DNA from: Candidatus Eisenbacteria bacterium
GTDB taxonomy: Bacteria; Eisenbacteria; RBG-16-71-46; SZUA-252
DNA length: 55,839 nucleotides
Assembly: GCA_005893275.1 (NCBI GenBank)
Contig: VBOW01000022.1
Span: 89,689 to 145,527 of the forward strand
Reading direction: 5' to 3'
Shown here: piece after piece, positions 16,684-25,393 of the stretch
How positions within the stretch are numbered: the stretch's first letter is position 1
Layout of the letters: each line of letters begins with the position of its first letter
Notes under the pieces: generated by a model
What the model was told of the DNA's origin: nothing
Databases searched by the model: none
The model's input: only the letters and a program-made list of their open reading frames with translations
Made by a program: the position numbers and the translations under genes

Positions 16684-16698
16684 CTTTATAGTACAAAG
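16684..16698. promoter_or_regulatory. AT-rich palindrome in a divergent intergenic region
   Basis: CTTTATAGTACAAAG is a 15-base near-perfect inverted repeat (one mismatched pair plus the centre). Its minus-strand reading contains TATAAAG, a possible -10 for the gene starting at 16645. The AT content stands out sharply from the flanks. A repressor site serving the divergent pair is the simplest reading; a BlaI/CopY-like TACT...AGTA half-site pattern also overlaps it. Confidence 0.4.
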
Positions 16699-16780
16699 CA
16701 TGGTCCGCGCAACGCCGATTTTCCCGCGCGGCCCCTGGCCATCGACGCGGGCTGCGGTTACACTGCGGGGGCGGCGATCC

Positions 16781-16799
16781 GCCTCCGCCCGGCGGAGGC
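16781..16799 (+). promoter_or_regulatory. hairpin that encloses a candidate ribosome binding site
   Basis: GCCTCCGCC and GGCGGAGGC are perfect 9-bp complements around a single C. The 3' arm contains GGCGGAGG, the only ribosome-binding-like sequence before the ATG at 16811. In RNA the stem would close over it, so translation of the exporter may depend on opening it. Confidence 0.4.
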
Positions 16800-16810
16800 C
16801 GCACTCCACC

Positions 16811-17581
16811 ATGCACCCTGTGAATCTCCCAGAGCACCTGATCCTGGTCTTCGCCGCATTCTGTGCGGGGACGGTGGACGCGATCGCCGGTGGGGGTGGC
16901 CTGATCATCGTGCCGGCGCTCCTCGCGGTAGGGCTCCCGCCGCATTTGGCCCTCGGAACCAATAAGGGGCAATCGCTCTTCGGTTCGCTCGCGGCCGCGA
17001 TCCGCTATGCAAGGGCAGGTCTCGTCGACCGGGATACGGGAAGGATCACGTTTCCGACGGCGTTCCTGGGCGCTTTGATCGGGACCACGCTCGTCCTCGT
17101 GATCCGCCCGGAGGTGCTTCGGCCGCTGGTGCTCGTCCTCCTCATCGTCGCCGCCATCCTCGTGACGATCGTGCGGCCCAATCCGCGCGGAGAGCCGCGC
17201 GGGAGCAAGGGCGGGGCGTGGTGGGCCGCGGGTCTCGTGGCGCTCGCGGTCGGCACCTACGACGGCTTCTTCGGACCGGGTGCCGGGACCTTTTACATCG
17301 CGGGGTTCGTCGTCTTTCTGAGGCTGTCGATGGCGCGCGCCAGCGCGGACGCCAAGATCGCGAATTTCGCCTCGAATGTGGCCGCGGCCGCGATCTTCGC
17401 CCATCGAGGCGTCATCGTGTGGTCGATCGCGCTCCCGATGGCGGGCGCGCAACTGCTTGGAGGATTCCTCGGCGCCCACATCGCCGTTCGCCGAGGAGAT
17501 CGCCTCATCCGGGCGCTGGTGCTCGCCGTCTCTCTCGCGCTCGTGATCAAGATCGGCCGAGATCTCTATCTCGGACGCTGA
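16811..17581 (+). CDS. TauE/SafE-family sulfite/anion exporter
   Basis: A 256-residue inner-membrane permease with about eight helices in two repeats. The first repeat carries AGTVDAIAGGGGLIIVPAL and GTNKGQSLFGS, the second GTYDGFFGPGAGTFYIAGF, which are the paired signature loops of the family. Relatives export sulfite, sulfoacetate or related anions; substrate cannot be read from sequence. The ATG at 16811 follows the hairpin at 16781-16799. Upstream and divergent is a membrane-anchored protein of unknown role. Confidence 0.85.
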   Translation: MHPVNLPEHLILVFAAFCAGTVDAIAGGGGLIIVPALLAVGLPPHLALGTNKGQSLFGSLAAAIRYARAGLVDRDTGRITFPTAFLGALIGTTLVLVIRPEVLRPLVLVLLIVAAILVTIVRPNPRGEPRGSKGGAWWAAGLVALAVGTYDGFFGPGAGTFYIAGFVVFLRLSMARASADAKIANFASNVAAAAIFAHRGVIVWSIALPMAGAQLLGGFLGAHIAVRRGDRLIRALVLAVSLALVIKIGRDLYLGR

Positions 17582-17623
17582 GCGATGCGCCGGCAAGGAA
17601 TCGGCGCCAGGCGAAGGCTCCCC

Positions 17624-19243
17624 TTAGAGCACCGACCCGGATAGTTTCACGTCGGCCCGCGCCCACGCGCGAACGAAACGCTTCTTCGCGCCGAGCCCTT
17701 CCGTGATCCGCCCGCGGGCGTTCAAAGCCTCGGCGAGCCCGTAGAGCGACCAGCCGTTTCCGGGATGTCGCTTCAGGTCCGCCCGGTAGACCGCCTCGGC
17801 GTCGGCGGGCTTCCCGGCCCGGAGCAGCGCCGCTCCCAGGGACTGCCGCACGGGGTAGTACCAGGGGGGCGGCTCGTCGTAGTGGAGCGAATCCTCCGCG
17901 GCCACTGCGGCCCGGAAGCTTTCGATCGCCTCCTCGGGACGTCCCGCTCGCATCGCGCGTTCTCCGTCCAGGACGGCCGTCGCCAGCCGAAGGAGCGCGG
18001 CCGACGAATTGAGCCCCGCCATCGCCTCCGGCGTCATGGCCGCCGCGATCGCCTCGAGGCTGTCCCGTTCCATCGAGGCGGCATCCGGATTCCCGGTCGC
18101 GGCGAACGCCACGCCGCGCGCGTAGTGCCACATTCCCGTCGTGTACCGCATGTCCTGAGGGGGGGCGGGCTCGCGAAGGATCTCGTCCCATTTGGCGAAG
18201 CGCGCGAGCGCGAAATAGGGCACCGGAAGCCAGAACTCCATCGGCGGCATCGTGCGCACCATGTCGACCGACACGTGGCTGGCCAGCGTTCGCGCCATTC
18301 GAATCGCTTCCTTGCTCCTGCCCTCGAAGCTCATCGCCGCCCAGCCCATGTGCATGTTGTGGCTCAAGTACATGTGCGGGTAGACGCCCTGGGGTTTCTC
18401 CTTCTCGATATAGGCCAGGTCCACGCCGATCGCCTTGCGGTTCAGCTCGGCCGCTTCGTGGTACCGACCAACCAGCATGTAGACGTGCGAGGGCATGTGC
18501 ACGAGGTGTCCGGCGTTCGGCGCAAGGCGCGCAAGGCGGCTCGCGGCCGGAAGGGCGCGCGCCGGATTGGGGGATTCCTCGATCGCGTGGATAAAGAGAT
18601 GGTTCGCCCCGATGTGGGATGGGCTCTTCCGGAGCACCCGGGTCAGGGCCTGGACGGCCTCCAGCGTTCCAGGCTGCGGCTTCCCGTCGCGCGACCACCA
18701 GTCCCAGGGTCTCACGTCGAGAAGCGCCTCGGCGAAAATCACGGCGGCGTCCAGGTCGTCCGGGTATTTCACCGAGAGCCCGCGCATCGCGTCCGCGAAC
18801 GCGACATCCAGCGCATGGAGATCCGCTTTGGGATCGTCCGAATAGCGCCTCGCCAGCGCATCGATGTACGCGCGCTCGCGTGCCGTCGCCGCCGCTCCGC
18901 GCTGGCGCGCCTTCTGCACTTCGGCGAATGCTTCCCGTTCGCGGTCGGGATCGACCGGGAGGTTCACGTTCGGCCCGAGCGCATAAGCGATTCCCCAGTG
19001 CCCCATGGCGCACGACGGATCGAGCCTTACCGCCTCCCGGAACGCCCGAATCGCTTCGTCGTGATTGAAGGCGTAGCAGAGCTTTAAACCTTGATCGAAG
19101 TAGCGCTGCGCGGCCGGGGAGCGGGTCGTTACCGCGTGATGCAGGGTGCCGAGGCCCGAGTAGAGCGGCACATCCGCGCGCGCGGCCCCAGAGAGGTTGA
19201 GCCATACGAGTGATCCGCAGAGCACCATGAGCCTTCGTGTCAC
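17624..19243 (-). CDS. exported TPR-repeat protein
   Basis: A 539-residue protein with a signal peptide (MVLCGSLVWLNLSGAARA). Tetratricopeptide repeats dominate: AQRYFDQGLKLCYAFNHDEAIRAF near the N-terminus, several middle repeats, and AAEAVYRADLKRHPGNGW-type helices at the C-terminus. Motifs such as MPSHVYMLVGRYHEAAELN and LSHNMHMGWAAMSFEGR are typical of a family of large periplasmic TPR proteins without known biochemical role. The GTG at 19243 has GGGAGG seven bases upstream. It is divergent from the flavoprotein gene at 19385. Confidence 0.8.
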   Translation of the reverse strand: MTRRLMVLCGSLVWLNLSGAARADVPLYSGLGTLHHAVTTRSPAAQRYFDQGLKLCYAFNHDEAIRAFREAVRLDPSCAMGHWGIAYALGPNVNLPVDPDREREAFAEVQKARQRGAAATARERAYIDALARRYSDDPKADLHALDVAFADAMRGLSVKYPDDLDAAVIFAEALLDVRPWDWWSRDGKPQPGTLEAVQALTRVLRKSPSHIGANHLFIHAIEESPNPARALPAASRLARLAPNAGHLVHMPSHVYMLVGRYHEAAELNRKAIGVDLAYIEKEKPQGVYPHMYLSHNMHMGWAAMSFEGRSKEAIRMARTLASHVSVDMVRTMPPMEFWLPVPYFALARFAKWDEILREPAPPQDMRYTTGMWHYARGVAFAATGNPDAASMERDSLEAIAAAMTPEAMAGLNSSAALLRLATAVLDGERAMRAGRPEEAIESFRAAVAAEDSLHYDEPPPWYYPVRQSLGAALLRAGKPADAEAVYRADLKRHPGNGWSLYGLAEALNARGRITEGLGAKKRFVRAWARADVKLSGSVL

Positions 19244-19330
19244 CGCACACCTCCCGGGAGAATGGGTCTCGGTCGCGCCGATCTGGAGGGTCCGATGCGG
19301 GGCGCGGCCGCGTGTGTTTTCGAGGCCGAT

Positions 19331-19349
19331 CCGGTAAGATACCGGCTTC
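19331..19349 (+). promoter_or_regulatory. palindrome and shared extended -10 motif
   Basis: CCGGTA-AGA-TACCGG (19331-19345) is a perfect palindrome with 6-bp arms. It overlaps GGTAAGATACCGGCTTC (19333-19349), which differs at one base from the motif at 26118-26134. TAAGAT would be the -10 box of the flavoprotein gene; no good -35 is seen 17 bases upstream, so an activator bound at the palindrome is possible. Confidence 0.45.
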
Positions 19350-19384
19350 ACCGGCCTTTCGCAAAGCGCTCGGGGGCAATCGTT

Positions 19385-20803
19385 GTGGATCGACTCTATC
19401 AGCTGCTTCAGAACCGCATCGAAGGCGCCGTCTCCACACCGGACCAATTTCACCCCGCCCAGCTGACCAACTTCGGAAATCTCCACCACTGGACTCCGCG
19501 ATTCGTTGTCGAGCCGGCATCGGCCCGGGACGTCGCGGCGGTCGTGGCCTTCGCCCGGGATCACGGGCTCACGGTTTCGGCGCGGGGCTCGGCGCACAGC
19601 CAGAGCAGGCTCGCCATCAGTGACGGCGGCATCCTCCTTTCGATGCCGTCCATGCGGCGCATTCTCGACCTCGACCCTTCCGGCCGGACCGTGGACGTCG
19701 AAGGGGGAGTGGTGTGGCGCGACCTGGTGCGCCACCTGGCTCCTCGGAATCTCGTTCCGCCGGTGCTCACGAACAACTTGAGTGTCACCGTGGGCGGCAC
19801 GCTCGCGATCGCGGGGCTTGGGCTCACGTCGTTCAAGTACGGGACCCAGGGGGATAACGTTCAGGAACTGGACGTCGTGACAGGGACGGGAGAGAAGGTC
19901 ACGTGTGACCGCAGACGGAGCCCGGACCTGTTCTGGGGGTCGCTCGCTGGTTTGGGCCAGGCCGGGATCATCACGCGAGCGCGCCTCGACTTGAGAAAAG
20001 CGAAACCCATGACCCGCACGTATTACCTGCTCTATGACGACCTGCGCGGGTTCCTCGAGGACGCGAAGCTGGCGATGGAGAGCGGGTGGTGGGACCACCT
20101 CGAGAGCTGGGCGTCGCCGTGCCCCCAGGGGACCAAACCTGTCGCCGGTCGGAGGCAGGTCTTCGCGCGCTGGTTCTACCCATTCCATCTCACCGTCGAG
20201 TTCGATCCGGAGAACCCACCGGATGACGCGAAGCTGCTCCGCGGGCTCAAGCCCTTCGATCGCCTCTACACGGACGACGTGCCGACGATCGATTTCCTGG
20301 AGCGGATGATTCCCGTCTTCGATCTGTGGAAGCAGGGAGGAACGTGGAAGCACGTTCACGCTTGGGTCGAGACCGTTCTTCCGTGGGAGCGCGCGGCGGA
20401 CTGCATCGAATCGGTCCTGCCCGATCTTCCCCCGTCGGTCCTGGTCGGGGGGCACGTGCTCCTATGGCCCGCCAAGGGGAAATCCTCCCGGTCCCGCTTC
20501 TTCATGAGGCCGCCGGGCGAGGACCTCATGGGTTTCGGCGTCCTTCCGGCGATTCCGCCGCGCTTCTGGGAGCAGGCCAGGCCGATGCTCGACAATTTGA
20601 GCCGGCTCACCGAGCTCATGGGCGGGAAGCGATACTTGAGCGGGTACATCGACTGGGACGAGGATCGGTGGCGGGAGCACTTCGGAGATCAGTGGGAGCC
20701 GTACTGCGCGCTCAAACGGAAGTACGATCCCGATTCGCTGCTGAATCCCGGGTTCGTCCCGTTTCCGGCGGCGCGCCCCGCCGGCAGCCCGGCTTCCGAC
20801 TGA
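19385..20803 (+). CDS. FAD-binding oxidoreductase, cytokinin dehydrogenase-like
   Basis: A 472-residue flavoprotein of the PCMH/VAO superfamily. The FAD domain shows FVVEPASARDVAAVVAFARDH, the ARGSAHS loop whose His (about residue 71) is the site of covalent FAD linkage in cytokinin dehydrogenases, and the segments VGGTLAIAGLG and VQELDVVTGTGE. The substrate domain ends with ALKRKYDPDSLLNPG. In plants and some bacteria this family oxidatively cleaves isoprenoid adenine side chains; the bacterial substrate here is unknown. The GTG at 19385 suits the family N-terminus; no strong ribosome site is present. The stop overlaps the next ATG as TGATG. Confidence 0.75.
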   Translation: MDRLYQLLQNRIEGAVSTPDQFHPAQLTNFGNLHHWTPRFVVEPASARDVAAVVAFARDHGLTVSARGSAHSQSRLAISDGGILLSMPSMRRILDLDPSGRTVDVEGGVVWRDLVRHLAPRNLVPPVLTNNLSVTVGGTLAIAGLGLTSFKYGTQGDNVQELDVVTGTGEKVTCDRRRSPDLFWGSLAGLGQAGIITRARLDLRKAKPMTRTYYLLYDDLRGFLEDAKLAMESGWWDHLESWASPCPQGTKPVAGRRQVFARWFYPFHLTVEFDPENPPDDAKLLRGLKPFDRLYTDDVPTIDFLERMIPVFDLWKQGGTWKHVHAWVETVLPWERAADCIESVLPDLPPSVLVGGHVLLWPAKGKSSRSRFFMRPPGEDLMGFGVLPAIPPRFWEQARPMLDNLSRLTELMGGKRYLSGYIDWDEDRWREHFGDQWEPYCALKRKYDPDSLLNPGFVPFPAARPAGSPASD

Positions 20804-21228
20804 TGGCGCTGGATTTCGGCACCCCCGAATGGGCTCGGGCCCTCGAGACCGAGATCAACGCTTCGAGCGAGTATCGGAACGCGGCCGCGTCCTGGGGCGC
20901 CGGGTTCAACGGAAACATTCTCCTCGCGTTCGAGAAGGGCGGGCCCCTCGAGCAGGGTCTCTATCTTCTGTTAAGGCTCGAGCGCGGCCGCTGTCTCGCG
21001 GCCGAGTTCGTCCCGGGTCCTTCGCGACCGGAAGCCGGGTTCACGCTGCGCGCGCCGTATGCGCTCTGGCGGGAGATCCTGAACGGGAAGACGCTCGCGG
21101 CGAGCGCGATCCTGACCGGGAAAATGCGGGTCGAAGGAAACATGGTCGCGCTCTTGAAGCACGCGGGCGCGCACCGCTCGCTCATCCACTGTGTCGCGTC
21201 GCTCGAGACGCGTTTCCCCGAGGCCTAG
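20803..21228 (+). CDS. SCP2-type sterol/lipid-binding protein
   Basis: A 141-residue single-domain protein. The pattern (EWARALETEINASSEYRNAA, GNILLAFEKGGPLE, LTGKMRVEGNMVALLKH) is that of the SCP2 sterol-transfer fold: a hydrophobic tunnel protein for lipids or acyl chains. It starts on the stop codon of the flavoprotein gene, so the two are probably made together, which suggests a hydrophobic substrate for the oxidoreductase. No signal peptide. Confidence 0.7.
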   Translation: MALDFGTPEWARALETEINASSEYRNAAASWGAGFNGNILLAFEKGGPLEQGLYLLLRLERGRCLAAEFVPGPSRPEAGFTLRAPYALWREILNGKTLAASAILTGKMRVEGNMVALLKHAGAHRSLIHCVASLETRFPEA

Positions 21229-21247
21229 GCCCAAGGAGATAGGTTTC

Positions 21248-23194
21248 GTGGCCCCTCCCCGCAGCGCGAGGTACGGATCCTGGAAGTCCCCCATCACGCC
21301 GGATCGGATTGTCTCGGAGACGGTCGTCCTGGGCCAGCCGACCCTGGGAACGGACGCGATTTTCTGGTCCGAGATGCGCCCGAGGGAAGGCGGACGCGTC
21401 GTCATCGTGCGCCGTGGCGCGGAAGGCGATATCGCGGACATGATCCCCGCGCCGTGGAGCGCCCGCACCCGGGTCAACGAGTACGGGGGCGGGGCGTACG
21501 TCGTCGCGGGAGAGGAGATCTTCTTTTCGAACGACGGCGATCAGCGGATCTATTCGGTGCGGCGCGGCCACGAACCGAGGCCGCTCACCCCGGACGGGAA
21601 GATGCGCTACGCGGACGCGGTGCTGGATCCGGAACGCGGTCGCCTCGTCTGTGTCCGCGAGGACCACAATGTCGTTGGGACGCAGGCGGAGACCACGATC
21701 GTCTCGGTGCCCTTCGAAGGGGGTTCCGAGGGAGTCGTTCTCGTCCGGGGAAGCGACTTCTACTCGACGCCTCGGATCAGTCCGGACGGATCGCGTATGG
21801 CGTGGCTCGCGTGGAATCACCCCAACATGCCGTGGGATGGCACGGAGCTTTGGCTGGCCGAAATCCGCGGCGACGGATCGGTGGGGGAGCGACATCTCGT
21901 GGCGGGGGGCGCCGAGGAGTCGGTGTTCCAGCCGGAATGGTCCCCCGGCGGCGTGCTCCACTTCGTCTCCGACCGCACGGGGTTTTGGAACCTCTACCGC
22001 TTCCGGGCGGGGTCCGTCGAGCCGCTCACCGCGCGTGAGGCGGAGTTCGGGCGACCGCAGTGGATCTTTGGTATCTCGACCTACGCGTTCGACTCCCCGC
22101 GCCGGATCGTCTGCCTTTTCTGCGAACGCGGCATCTGGCGCATGGCGCTCCTCGACGCGGAGTCCGGGAGCCTCGCTCCCGTCGACCTCCCGTACACGGA
22201 CATGCGCTTTCTCCGGGCCGCGGCGGGTCGGGCGCTCGTTCTCGCGGGCTCCCCGAGCGAGCCGGAGAGCCTGGTCTTGCTCGATCTCGACACGAGGAAG
22301 CCCGAGATGGTCCGTCGTTCCAGCGAAACCGCGATCGATCCCGGATACCTTTCCCCGGCGAAGCGCGTCGAGTTTCCGACCGCGCGCGGCCTCACCGCCC
22401 ATGCGCTCTACTACGCGCCACGGAACCGCGATTTCGTCGCGCCGGAGGGCGCCAAGCCGCCGCTCCTCGTTCGATGCCACGGCGGGCCGACGAGCTCCGC
22501 GCCGAGCACGCTCGATCTCGAGATCCAGTACTGGACCTCACGCGGGTTCGCGGTCGCCGACGTGAATCACGGTGGAAGCACGGGCTACGGCCGGGCCTAT
22601 CGCGAGCGTTTGAACGGCATGTGGGGAATCGTGGATGTGGAGGATTGTGGGGCGGCCGCGCGGTACCTGGTCTCGCAGGGGCTTGCCGATCCCGCGCGTA
22701 TCGCGATCCGGGGCGGGAGCGCCGGCGGCTACACCACCCTCCGCGCGCTCGAGTCGGGGCGGGTCTTCAGCGCGGGAGCGAGCTATTTCGGCATCGGGGA
22801 TCTCGAGATCCTGGCGGGCGGCTACGAGCACAAGTTCGAATGGAAGTACTCGGAGCGGTTGATCGGGCCGTATCCCTCGCGCGTCGACATCTATCGCGAG
22901 CGCTCGCCCGTCTACGCGGCCGATCGGATCCAAGTCCCCGTGATCTTCTTTCAAGGAACGGAGGACGTCGTCTGCCCGCCGGAGCAGACCGACATGATGG
23001 TGCGGGCGCTCCAAGAAAGGGGCGCGCCTTATGCGTATCTCACGTTCGAGAACGAGGGACACGGGTTCCGCCGCGGGGAGACGATCCGCCGCGCCCTCGA
23101 AGCCGAGCTCTTCTTCTACTCGCGTGTGTTCGGCTTCGAGCCCGCCGAGCCTCTTGAGCCTGTTCCGATCGAGAACTTCGGGGCGCTGCGCTGA
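21248..23194 (+). CDS. S9-family serine peptidase (prolyl oligopeptidase/acylaminoacyl type)
   Basis: A 648-residue protein with an N-terminal beta-propeller and a C-terminal alpha/beta-hydrolase. The nucleophile is in GGSAGGYTT (Ser near 491), the acid in GTEDVVCPPEQ (near 571) and the histidine in NEGHGFRRGE (near 604). HGGPT forms the oxyanion segment. No signal peptide is seen from the GTG at 21248, which has AAGGAGAT seven bases upstream. It would trim short peptides in the cytoplasm. It follows the SCP2 gene closely. Confidence 0.88.
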   Translation: MAPPRSARYGSWKSPITPDRIVSETVVLGQPTLGTDAIFWSEMRPREGGRVVIVRRGAEGDIADMIPAPWSARTRVNEYGGGAYVVAGEEIFFSNDGDQRIYSVRRGHEPRPLTPDGKMRYADAVLDPERGRLVCVREDHNVVGTQAETTIVSVPFEGGSEGVVLVRGSDFYSTPRISPDGSRMAWLAWNHPNMPWDGTELWLAEIRGDGSVGERHLVAGGAEESVFQPEWSPGGVLHFVSDRTGFWNLYRFRAGSVEPLTAREAEFGRPQWIFGISTYAFDSPRRIVCLFCERGIWRMALLDAESGSLAPVDLPYTDMRFLRAAAGRALVLAGSPSEPESLVLLDLDTRKPEMVRRSSETAIDPGYLSPAKRVEFPTARGLTAHALYYAPRNRDFVAPEGAKPPLLVRCHGGPTSSAPSTLDLEIQYWTSRGFAVADVNHGGSTGYGRAYRERLNGMWGIVDVEDCGAAARYLVSQGLADPARIAIRGGSAGGYTTLRALESGRVFSAGASYFGIGDLEILAGGYEHKFEWKYSERLIGPYPSRVDIYRERSPVYAADRIQVPVIFFQGTEDVVCPPEQTDMMVRALQERGAPYAYLTFENEGHGFRRGETIRRALEAELFFYSRVFGFEPAEPLEPVPIENFGALR

Positions 23195-23228
23195 GCCGCG
23201 CGCCCCGGCCAACGCGGAGGAGACCGCC

Positions 23229-23522
23229 ATGCCGGAGCCATCGAGAACGATGAATCGCCGCCGCTTCGTCACACTGGTTGCCCTGAGCGGCGCCGCCGCG
23301 CTCACCTCTCCCTTGTCCCCCGCGGCCGCGCCCGGTGCAAAGGGGGCTGGAACGGCCGCCCCCGCAGGCCGGCGGCCGCTCACCGCCGCCATGCGCCGGG
23401 AGATCGCGAGCCAGGAGAAATCGCTCGCGGAGCAGCTCGAGGCGATCCGGAAATTCGAGCTCCCGCCCGGGAGCCCGATGGCCTTCGTCTTCACCCCGCT
23501 TCGGGCGCGGCGGGGGCGCTGA
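23229..23522 (+). CDS. small Tat-signal protein upstream of the amidase
   Basis: A 97-residue protein. NRRRFVTLVALSG is a twin-arginine motif followed by a hydrophobic stretch and AAA sites. The mature part is about 55 residues: a charged helix (ASQEKSLAEQLEAIRKFEL) and the end PMAFVFTPLRARRGR. GGAGGAG stands six bases before the ATG, and the stop lies two bases before the amidase ATG. It may be a partner that carries the amidase through the Tat system. No named family. Confidence 0.7.
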   Translation: MPEPSRTMNRRRFVTLVALSGAAALTSPLSPAAAPGAKGAGTAAPAGRRPLTAAMRREIASQEKSLAEQLEAIRKFELPPGSPMAFVFTPLRARRGR

Positions 23523-23524
23523 TC

Positions 23525-24934
23525 ATGCTGAGCGAGGACATTTTCTACCTTCCCATTTCGGAGCTGGGCGTGCGGATTCGCTCGCGCCGGCTCTCGCCGG
23601 TCGAGCTCACCGAAGGCTACCTCGACCGGATTCACCGCTACGGCACAAAGCTCAACGCCTTCGCGACGGTGACCCCCGATCTCGCGCTCACGCAGGCACG
23701 CGCGGCGGAGCGCGAGATCCATTCGGGGCGCTACCGCGGACCGCTCCACGGGATCCCGTATGCGGCGAAGGACCTCCTCGCGACCGCCGGGATCAAGACC
23801 GGGTGGGGCGCCCACCCCACTCGGGACCAGATCCCCGACAAGGACGCGACCGTCGTCCGGAAGCTCCGCGACGCGGGTGCCGTCCTGCTCGGAAAGGCCG
23901 CGATGGTGGAGTTCGCGGGGTGCCTGGGCTATCGCTTCGCGGACGCTTCGCTCACAGGGCCGGGGCGGAATCCCTGGGACCCCGAGCGGTGGACCGGGGG
24001 GTCGTCGTCGGGCTCCGGGGCGGCCGTGGCCTCGGCGCTCGTCGGCTTCGCGATCGGGACGGAAACATGGGGTTCGATCCTCTGCCCGTCCGCCTTTTGC
24101 GGCGTGACGGGACTCCGCCCGACGTACGGACGCGTGAGCCGCGCGGGAGGGATGGTGGGCGCGTACACCTTCGACAAGATCGGACCGATGGCGCGCTCGG
24201 CCGCGGACTGCCGCGTCGTGCTTCAGGCGATCGCGGGACCCGATCCCGACGACCCCAGCGCATCCACGGAACCGCTTCGCCTGGATCGGGGAGGCGTTGA
24301 ACTCTCGCGCCTCCGGGGAGCCTTGGTCCCGCTCGATTTCACGAAAACCAAGGGCGCGGAACCCGAGGTCAAAGCCGCCTTCGATCGCGCCGTCGCGGAC
24401 CTCGGGGCTCTGGGTCTCAAGCTCGAGGAGGCGAAGCTCCCCGATTTCCCCGCCTCGGAGATGGCGAGCCTGATCATCAACGCGGAGGCGCTCTCCACAT
24501 TCGAGAACTACTACAAGAATGGCGGGGTCTGGGAGTTGAAGGATCCCTACGCTCCGTACCAGCGAGAGATCACCCGGGCCCTGAACGGCGCGGACCTCGT
24601 GAAGGCGTGGCGGATGCGGACGCTCCTCCAGGAGAGGATCGCGGATTTCTTCTCGCGCTACGACGTCATCGTGACGCCGAACTTCATGTCGGTTGCGCCC
24701 TCGATACGCGACGATCTCGTGAAGGCCCTCCCGTACCCGGATCCAGTCGGCGCGATCGGGAACTCGTGCGGGCTCCCCTCGATCGCGCTCCCGTGCGGGT
24801 TCGGCAAGGGGCGCATGCCGGCCGGCTTCCAGATCATGGGCTCCGCCTTCGAGGAAGGGACGCTCCTCCACCTAGGGGAAGCGTTTCAGTCGCGGACGGC
24901 GTTTCACCGAGAGCGCCCGCCGCTCTTCGTCTAG
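23525..24934 (+). CDS. amidase-signature family hydrolase
   Basis: A 469-residue AS-family amidase. The Ser-cisSer-Lys triad is visible as Lys in YAAKDLL (about 81), Ser in GGSSSGSG (about 160) and the nucleophile Ser in the GTETWGSI loop (about 184), where most relatives read GxDTGGS. The C-terminal part matches GatA-like enzymes, but no gatB or gatC is next to it, so a stand-alone amide hydrolase is more likely than Glu-tRNA amidotransferase. It has no signal peptide of its own and is two bases downstream of the Tat-signal protein. Confidence 0.85.
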   Translation: MLSEDIFYLPISELGVRIRSRRLSPVELTEGYLDRIHRYGTKLNAFATVTPDLALTQARAAEREIHSGRYRGPLHGIPYAAKDLLATAGIKTGWGAHPTRDQIPDKDATVVRKLRDAGAVLLGKAAMVEFAGCLGYRFADASLTGPGRNPWDPERWTGGSSSGSGAAVASALVGFAIGTETWGSILCPSAFCGVTGLRPTYGRVSRAGGMVGAYTFDKIGPMARSAADCRVVLQAIAGPDPDDPSASTEPLRLDRGGVELSRLRGALVPLDFTKTKGAEPEVKAAFDRAVADLGALGLKLEEAKLPDFPASEMASLIINAEALSTFENYYKNGGVWELKDPYAPYQREITRALNGADLVKAWRMRTLLQERIADFFSRYDVIVTPNFMSVAPSIRDDLVKALPYPDPVGAIGNSCGLPSIALPCGFGKGRMPAGFQIMGSAFEEGTLLHLGEAFQSRTAFHRERPPLFV

Positions 24935-24958
24935 AAAGGGGGGCTCGCGGGGGCGGCG

Positions 24959-25393
24959 CTATCCCCGGAACCCGGTCTCCACCAGAAAACAGCTTCCGTC
25001 GGCGATGACCTCGAGCCCGCGCGCTCGCGCGATCCGGACCGCTTCCGGGCTTTCCGCTCCCGGTTGCATCCACACGAACCGCGCGCCGGCGTCGGCGGCC
25101 TCCGCGACGATCTTTTCCGTGATCGGCGGCGGCGTGATGATGGAGACGCCGCGCGGCGTCTCCGGAATCGATTTGAGATCCGCGTAGGTCTTCAATCCCT
25201 CGATTTCGGGCTCGCGCGGATTGATGGGATAAACCCTGAACCCCTTCCTTTGATACGCGCGAAGCACCTTGTTCCCGAACTTGTCCCGGTTCGTCGAGGC
25301 GCCGACGACGGCGTAGGGCCCCTCCGCGAGAAAATCGGCGATGATGTCGCGAATGGGGCGCGCCGAGGCCCCGGACCCGAGATCCCGTTTCAT
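24959..25393 (-). CDS. CoA-binding domain protein (YccU-like)
   Basis: A 144-residue single Rossmann domain. VVGASTNRDKFGNKVLRAYQRKGFRVYPINP, EGLKTYADLKSIPE and the ending DGSCFLVE follow the CoA_binding_2 family. These small proteins bind CoA and their role is unknown. The ATG at 25393 has GGAGGT seven bases upstream and overlaps the stop of the glycosylase gene as ATGA. Confidence 0.85.
   Translation of the reverse strand: MKRDLGSGASARPIRDIIADFLAEGPYAVVGASTNRDKFGNKVLRAYQRKGFRVYPINPREPEIEGLKTYADLKSIPETPRGVSIITPPPITEKIVAEAADAGARFVWMQPGAESPEAVRIARARGLEVIADGSCFLVETGFRG

Noticed and set aside
17547-19520. A 657-codon minus-strand frame overlapping the TPR gene
   Set aside because: The other minus frame has signal peptide, TPR pattern and a strong ribosome site at 19243; this one is Arg/Gly-rich shadow sequence.
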